Assembly (NCBI GenBank): GCA_963969495.1
Contig: OZ018324.1
Location: 163,130,495 to 163,194,494, forward strand
Length of the DNA stretch: 64,000 nucleotides
From: Ceratothoa steindachneri
Lineage: Eukaryota; Arthropoda; Malacostraca; Isopoda; Cymothoidae
Reading direction: 5' to 3'
The notes beneath the pieces were generated by a model that saw nothing but the letters and a program-made list of their open reading frames with translations, ran no database searches and had not been told where the DNA came from. Below, in pieces: positions 35,601 to 44,600 of this stretch. The position numbers and the translations under genes are program-made. The first letter of the stretch is position 1. Each line of letters begins with the position of its first letter.

Positions 35601-38600
35601 ATCCAAGAGGTCATGTCCTTCCAGACCTGATTGGCGAGCGGGAGATAAGTGTCGTAAATGTGGATGAGTTTATGCATCACTGCCAGAAAACTGCTTCATT
35701 TTCTTGTCTTGATCTATTCCTGTGCTCTCTGGAGGCCTGACTTGATTTGGGTGGTAAGTGGTTAATGGTCTCCATGGTACTCTTGCTTTCCCATTCATAT
35801 ATCTTTTTCTGGACTGCAACAGCCTGAAAGACCACCCCAGTAGTGTTTGGCACATGCGCAGTAGTCTGCATTTCAGGAAATGACTGATTTCTCTGTTCCA
35901 GTTGAGGGGTTTAGGTCGGTGGATAAGGCCATTGAGTTCTCCAGCAACCTCATTGCTGTAAGCTTAACTATTATTCCTAGAACGTGTCACTGTTTTTCAA
36001 ACTGACCACCTTCACGGTGGTCAGCTGAGTGTGAGACTGGCTTCAAACAGAAGCATTATGCCTACATGCGCTATAAGCACTACCTGACTTGAATGATTTC
36101 ACTGTCTGTAAATTTCGGCAAGTTTTGTCTAGGTTCTAGTGTGTTTCGAAGCAACCCAGCTGCTCTTCCTGGTGGGCATTCATGTCTTCACTTAATGAGA
36201 AGACTGCTCTTACTTAGGTGTGTAAGAAAGTCAAAAGGGTTCATGGCAAGTTCTTGCAGCCCCTTCCCCCAGCCCCCCATCCCATTCTCCAGCAGAATGG
36301 GACTGCATTCTTGAATGCTGTGTCCATGGCAGTCCTTTATGACCACTTTCTCTGCATTCTCTAGCCAGGATGCTGCTCTATCAGCATTCAATGCATGTTG
36401 TGATGTCGTTGAAGGTCACTGACTGGACTTTACCTTGAGAGGCTATAAAACCTTTCAATGACAGATTTACAAGGAGTGAGTTGCATTCAGCTCTTGTTTC
36501 ATGCATGAATGCCACCCCTTATCTGGATGTGTCATGCTTTGAAACATAGGTGAGCTAGGCATGGCCTTTCTGTTGCATTTGTTCAACAGGATCTGGACAG
36601 AGGGTATCCTCCTAGCGAAATGCTACTGTACTCGATTTTTGCAAACTGAGGAGAGATTACTCTACCCCAGTCGGTTTCCGCCCAATCTTTCTAGCCTCCT
36701 GCATGTGCAAGTTGATTGAGAAATTGGTAATTGTTAGACTAGCCTTTTTCCTGGACAGTGGAGGCCACCTGTCTTCTACGCATTTTGGCTTTGGCAAGTT
36801 CCATTCCACATCAAATGCCATCTGTGAGGTCTTCATTTGTAGACAGCGGTGCACCACTGTTTTTCAATCTGGAAAAGGCCTATGATACTGCATGGCAATG
36901 TGGTATCGCAGACTCTCCGCATGATTGGATGCCTGCCAACCTTTATTGGTAAATCTTCAATTCTGTGTATGGGTAGGAGAAGCCCTTCTCTGGCTCTATG
37001 GAGCAAGAAGAGGGTGTTCTGCAGGGAAGTGTAATCAGTTTTACACTCTTGCTACATTTGACGTAAGCATCGATGGTATTGCCTCAGTGCCGCTGAAAGA
37101 AGTTTTCGCTATCCTCCACATGGACAACCTTTTGATCCCTTTTGGTTCGGACCAGATGCTAACTCGAATGTTGACACCATTAGGCATTGAACCTCGTTTC
37201 TTAATATACTGGAATGCACAGGTTTCAGTTTTCCTTAGCCAAGACCAAAGTGGTGCACTTCTGCCACCATCTAGAGCTATACCTTGACCCAGACTTCTTC
37301 CTAAATTGGCTTCGCCTGGAAGTGGTGAATTTGCACCGTTTCCTTGATCTTGTATTTGACCAACATTTCACCTGAGAGGTTTATTTTCGCAGCCTTAGGG
37401 TCTCTTGTACCTGCACCATGGACATTCTTCGTTCTGATGTTCAGGACTTGCCTTACTTTTCTATACATCCTTTGTTTGCTTGAAGCTTAACTATTGATAC
37501 AAGTTTTGTGCATCTACAGCCGAGCGTGTATTGTGAAAGGTGGACTCGATCCACAACACATCACAGCCTGAAGACCAGTACCTTTGCATGGTCCACATTG
37601 CGAGCCTACTTGTAGATGCTCGGGAGATACCTCTCTCTGTGTGCTGTCCATACACTACATTATGTGCCTCTTCATGTCAGCCCAGCTTCTCCTTCAGTTG
37701 CTAATGGCTCTCACTGCATCAGCAACCAATCTCAAGAGTGCATTTCGCCAAGAGACTCCAGTCATGCCTTTACCCTAAGCCCTGGAAACTCATTTGAAAG
37801 CTTCATGTAACTCTCTGGCTGGTGGCGCCTCTGGCTTTCCTCAGGAGTCCACCCTGGAGGGTACCATCTTTGACTATTTATCAGCGCGCCTTTACTCCCA
37901 AAGCTTCCACAGTGCCAAGAGTATTGCGTTCATTTTTTTAGCAAACCATGTCATGTAGGATCCATGCCAGTGTATACAATGGCTCCAAGTGCCCAGTGCC
38001 AAGTGCCCAGATTCCAAGTTGTATCCCTTCTGTTTAAAGACAGTGTGGTTTCATGGTGCTGTGTCTGCCTTCACAGCCCAGCTGGTTGCAATACACCACT
38101 GTATGGAGGATAAACTTATTATGCCGCTTTGGAGAGCTGATCTTGATCTATAGCACCCCTCAAAGCACCTAGATTGCACTATCTTTGATTCCACAGTTGC
38201 TGTGAGCTGCTGAAAGTCAAGAGTCTGGATGATCTTCCTCCACATTACCTGTCTGAGTACCAGGAAAAGTAGGGTCAGCTATCGCTTGTCCCCTGTACTC
38301 AGGATAGTTTTGTGGACTATCTGACATTTTGGACCAGGCTGGCCTCCTCCATTTGATTTGATTGCTGTATGTAACATTTTCATGTGCTGGTATGAAGGGT
38401 GGCCTGCCCTTGATGCTGGAGCATGCTTCCTTTTTAGTGTGTGTGTTTTTGAAGAAATGGCAACCAAATGTGAAATGGATCAGGCAAGAGGTGCCTTACT
38501 GAATTTCTTGATTGATATATGCAAGACAATCAAGTACTTTGAAACATGGGTATCATAGTGGTATGCTGTAATTTTGCTTCATAGACAATCAAAATCTTGA

Positions 38601-41600
38601 TTGTTTCTTTGAGCTCATAATAAAATAATTAGCTTGAACTCATATGTGTAATGTCCATTAAACATGAACTTTGAATAAATTGTCATTTGAAGAGTAAGAA
38701 AAGGATACAAAAATTATGGGGTTCCCTTATTGTTTCTTCCTTGCTTAATGCTTTTTGCATCTCCCTTCTTGCTCATTCACATGCATATACTATATAATTA
38801 ATAACCATCTGATTACAAATTAAATGTCATATATATATATATATATATATGATTGTATAGTTATCTCTGAGTATCATTTATTCAAGAAAATGAAACACAA
38901 TTAACCTGTTGTAGGAAGTCCATATATGCAGAGCCTAATCGTATGTTGGCATAGCTTTAAATAAATCAACTGAATTTCTGTAGCCATAGAGACCTCATAC
39001 TTACCAGAATATACATTTATTCACCAGAAAAAATATATATATTCCTTTATTAGAGATCAATTAATTGTGTGATGACATTACAATACTCAAATGTTTGAAC
39101 TTTTATTTTGTTTAATGCAATGGAAAAGCAGTGCTCCCACTCGTATCTTAGTTGTGCTGTTGTACACTGACTCCATTTAGTAGAGAAATGATTAAAATTC
39201 ATAATGGAAAGTTACTGGTAGCTGTAAACAAGTTTAGAATTTATCTTTGCTACTGACTGATAAGTGTGTGTCCAATGTTATGGTGTAGAGATAGTTACAA
39301 GTAGAATACACACTGGCCTGCATGTTATGAGCTAGGTCCAAACTAACTTGGTAGGAATCTTAGATCGTTACAATGAATGTAATTAAAGTAACTAGTCTGT
39401 TTTGCTGGTAGGAAAGGAAATTTTTTGCAGTCTTCCATTTACACTTTAGAAAATGACTTGAACTGAAAGAAAACCATCCTGTTAAGAATTAAGACAAGCA
39501 AGGTAACTTGGTAGTATGTCATTGAGCTCTTGGTGACAGGTTTTTCACTACTTTTCAGGTTGATTATGGTGCTACTGCTGAGGAGTTGGAACAGCATTTT
39601 CACGGATGTGGTGCAGTCAACAGAGTGACAATTTTGTGCAACAAGTATGATGGGCACCCAAAGGGATTTGCCTACATAGAGTTTTCTGAAAAGGACTCTA
39701 TTGTCATGGCCATGACCCTTGATGAGTCGCTCTTCCGAGGCAGACAACTAAAGGTATTTGGGGAGGGCATAGATGGATTTGAGTAGAAACTAGCTCTGAG
39801 TTTTATAGTACAACTTCACCTCATCTAACTACAAAAGAACAAAGCACTACATCTCACCACCGGGTCCATTCAAAGCACTTGATGATTCGCAACTAAATGG
39901 AGGTATTGCCCGTAAAAAAACCCACTAAACTCCCAAGATTAGTTTCTCAACACACAAAACCTGATACACCACCAGCTAATGCACGCAATACCTGTACCAT
40001 CCCCCATGAGACATGATGAATATTTGAAAATTAGACTAGGCCTAGATTATCAATTCAGGAAACACCACTACCACAAAACCTTGACCCTTTTTTTACACTC
40101 AATCCACACACAAACAAACACGCAATCTCTCCACTTTCTGATCATTTCATAAACGTTCCACTGCACATCAATACAAGTCATCATTTCCATCACATAGGCA
40201 CATCACTCGGGCAAGGTGCCGATGTGGTCACCAGCCAAACCTCAATACTGCATCATTTTGAGCCACCCACACACACGCACCCTCTGCCATCAGAGAAGAG
40301 CCACAACACAAGCACGTTCACAATATATCTGACATGTTCATCAAAGGGTGTCATTTTGCTGGGTGCATCCATGGCAAAGATGAAAGTAGTTGATGTGCAC
40401 CATCCCTAGCTGGGGGGCAGCGGTTGAAGATGATATTGTGGGAGCACTTTTGCTCTTTCGATCACACTTGTCATTCCAACCCAATGATTAACAATAGCCA
40501 ATGTAGCTTAGTTTTTCTTATGATCCAAAGTGTTTTCACTGTCAGATCACCTTATGAGCTGTGTGATGTGATAGCTGTTTAGGGCTTGAATAGTAGTCCT
40601 CATGATCACACTGTTCCCTTGTAGTAGTGGTGGTGGTGATAATAATATTACTTCTGGCTTAGAACCCTTCCTTTGCCTCTGCCAGTGGCCTCGACGAACT
40701 TATGGACTGGATGAGGTTTTCCCATAGATCAGCTACTCTGTGTATCTGTAGGTTTTGGCTATACAAGAGTTGTGTATGTGGTAAAATATTGAAATCGTTT
40801 GATGATGAAGTGAGAATCTGCTGTGCAATTTCTAAAATTACTGCGGGTGAGTTTGGTTGTAGGATGGCCCATCCCGACCAGTGGTTCTTGAGCTCGGTAG
40901 GTCCAATGGGCAAGGAGTGTGACAGTTTCGGTGGGAATAGAATGTCTTTGGGGTGGTATCCTCCTAGACACTGCTGTAGTGAGTAGGAAATGGATGGGGC
41001 TTAGCACTTCAGTTCGTTGTTTGTAGGAAATATGTTGTTCTTATTCTAAGCACCTCCAAGGGGAAAAAAGTACTAGATTTAAAGTATCTCACTATGTAAC
41101 CGATTATATCCCCAAGAACCAATCCTCGCCCAACCTTGGTGTTGCATGGCGAATTTATATAGCATCCATATACCCTAGTACTGGCCTGTACTGAAGGGAC
41201 GGCGTGTGAAGAAGCACCTTCTCTCCCGGCTATGCCGCTGCTCGATTCCCCTCACCACAGGTTATCATTCCTAAATGTCACCCCTGACAATGAGCCTCTG
41301 TCGCCTACTCGAAGATTGAGAAGGAGGAAGATCCCATCATAAGCACTCGCTACCTTCTCTCTCCGATTCCACCTCCTTGAAACCCTGCATCAACAATCAC
41401 ACTCGACCTAAGATGACACCCCACTCTCACCCGAGTCATTGGGCTCTTCAGAAACATTGTTGCTTATTGACATTAAATTCTACACTTTGTATACCACTTA
41501 ATAAAGTAAGTACGCTATCTGAAAGAGACCTTTTAGATTTTTTGCTTGCAAAACAGTAGAATATATTATATGCCAGACCCACTTCGCCGTACTGATAACG

Positions 41601-44600
41601 ATACCACTTGGGTATCGCCACGCCTAACTGGAATCACTGAGACAGCCCCTATTACTGACCGTTGTCCGCCATGTATTGATCCTGCCGACCTGCGAATTTT
41701 CGGCCTCTAATTTCACAGGATAAATGCCGACCAGCTCACACTCAACTATCCTGGATCGGGGTTGAGGGGGAAGGGGATAATGCCCCCTCGCCCCTGGGCT
41801 CCGGTTTCGGGTGGTGGGCTTTTAACAACCTCCTGCATCCCCACCACCTTCCTCACATACCCCTTTCTCTCTCCTTCCAATCTCTATTGTTTTACAACCA
41901 GCCCAAGGTGGAGCAGCCATGCCGAAGGGCTGCCTGGCTGGCCACTGGGGGTAAAGGTGTGGTCCTAAATGGCGGCAGCTGGTTCTGCCGGGCCCCGTGT
42001 TCACCCCTCGCAGACCGGGCTACTGCGGGCGGTGATTAGAGTTTGCTTCCCGTATAACGAATACGGTCCCCATGCTCGATGAGGATAATATAAAAATAAA
42101 ACTCCCTTTCCTCTTCATCATCGACGGAGCCACCTTCGAGCAGCTCCACCAAAAAAATGGAGGTCCCCTCACCCCGTGCTTTCGCAGGGGACCCTCCAAA
42201 ACTTCAATCGGAGAGGAGGCTTACTCCTCTCCTTCGCCTACGGGCGTATGGGATTCCCCTCACCCCCTTTTCTGGAGCCGCCCTTGAGTCACTCCATTTC
42301 TAAAGCAGCAGTCCCCTTTTACTTTCTAAGGGGACTGCCAAGAAAGGCAGGCAGCCCATAATTGACTGCTTCCAGTGGGAGCGACTCAGTAGGGCCAACC
42401 CTCTTAAGGGAGCAGGGGATAGCGGGGCCCGTCAGCCCCTGCCCCCTAATGTCCTGCGTACTTGCGCGACCAGCTTGCAGGGGTCAGTATAGCTGCCCCC
42501 TTTTCTTCCTCGACGGATGTCGGTTCGCCGGACAAAGACTAAATGACCAAAGGCACTTTGAATGAGATCTGTGATGTTGGGGGGGTGGGCACATGGAGGC
42601 CCCCCTGAGGTGACCCAGCCCCAGATGGTAGGATCTTCCATAGGGTCGAACACGGGTTCGGGGCTAAGTACAGAACCCGAGTCCGCCCCTGTGAGAGCTT
42701 CTCAGACAGCGCGGGCGCCCGAGGACTTATAAGGGGAGGAGAGATCTCTCTCCCCGGCGGGTGCCCTGTTACAGCCATGGCCTCCATTTCTGAACAGGAT
42801 CTTGGTGAAACTGGCCCATCAGCCCTAGGGGCTCCTGACGGCGGGGGGTGAAAGCGGGTTCATTCCCCGCCCTCCTCTCATAAAAAAAAACTCGGAGCTT
42901 CTCTCCTTCCGCTGGGGCCGCGGGGACGGACGGGACCGCTGCCGTTTCGGTAAGCAACCAAGCCAAGATCAGCACGTCTGCCCCCGTTGCTCCCCCGGGT
43001 GGGGAGTCCCAGATGAAGACCAGAACTGCGCGGAGCGGAGCCTCGATTACATCGGGGCCTCTCATTCAGAGATTAATTGTGGTGATGTGCGGGGGCGTAC
43101 AGCATAAGCTGTGGGATCAAAGTTTTCTCCCTTAATCTCTTAAGTGGTATGAAGGAGCAGAAGTCATCCGCGACACCTCCCACCGTCATAATGACAACCT
43201 CGTCAGCCCTCCTCAGCTCAACCTCTCTGATACCTTCTCCCAGGCTTCATTTGACATAACCCATTAGTAGAATCACAACCATTATTCTTTGACACTTCAA
43301 GGAAATTGCTACAAAGAACCTTACTATATGAAAGAAGTCCACATGGCACTTTCCTTGTGTAAGAATCCCCCCCTCCTTCAAATAACTATATCCTACATCT
43401 TTATCTATCCAACACGCTCGTGTAGATACACTGCAGTGCTTCATTGCAATTTATATTATTTTCCTAGCCAGAATCTTTGCCCAAGAATGGTGTCAAAGCA
43501 TCATCCTTCCTTTTCTCAAACCCAGGAAAACTCTTCCAACAAACTACCGGCCAATTGTGGTTTCTAGGTGCCTTTGCAGAAGCTGTATCACATGATACTT
43601 TGTGGGCCCTTCTGTGTTGACCTTTGAGGCACTTCTTTTCTAAATTTGTACAGCTTGATGCTGTCCCCCAAGGAAGCATGCTTATAGTACTACGCTTTAT
43701 AAAACACATCCTACCACCTGTGCGCTTCTCCCTTTATGTAGCCATTTCTATCTGGGTGATGGGCTCCTCTGTGGCGGTGGTCCCCTCCCTACTTCATAAC
43801 ATGCCTTATCTACTGGATTCACATTCTTCCTCCCTGAACACCGGATCACCGATTAAATTTGTTATGCTCTCTAAGTTCCTGTCTTATATGAGGCGTCCAG
43901 AAACAGAGGGGCATCCTGAAAGGCATAATAAGCCTCATCTACATGTTGACAAAGGTTGGAAGCGAAATTCGCCCTTATAGCAGCTACACAGAGGGCAGAA
44001 CGGACCTTGAATTTTCTCGCGTCGCAGGCAAACCATCTCTGTATTCTGGAAGTCAGAGAGGCAGGCAGCCAGTCAGCGTGCTGCTCGTTGATACACACAC
44101 CTTCGCCCTGCTAATGAGCGCCACAGGCGCACCACCCAGCTTCCCCTCCCACAGTCCCGGTTTTTCTTCTGTGCACACGACATTCCTACCTGCCGTGCGA
44201 CCGTGACTTTGGACTGATTGAATTGAACATGCGCCCTGTCTCCATGTTCAGCACCCCCCCACTACATTAATCTCATTAAAAAGGCCAACAGAGTTCACCC
44301 TTTCACAGTTATCAAAGTGAAGAGGGACTTTTTTAAGGATTAAGACGTCCTCCAAAAGGTGGTGTTTTGGGCTGGCATGAAGAAGGCTGGTTTCCTTGAT
44401 AGCAGGGTACTCTGTTACTCCAAAACCTACAAGAGTGGGTTTCAGATTCAAAGTAACTATGGAAGAATTATGAATCCAAAACCAGTGAACCTCGAAAAGA
44501 AGAAGGATGCAGTAAAACTCAACCTGCCATTAAAGTACTCTGCCACAGTAGTACTATCCAAGGAAAAATTGGCAGATTTAATGATCCTCATGACGTACAT

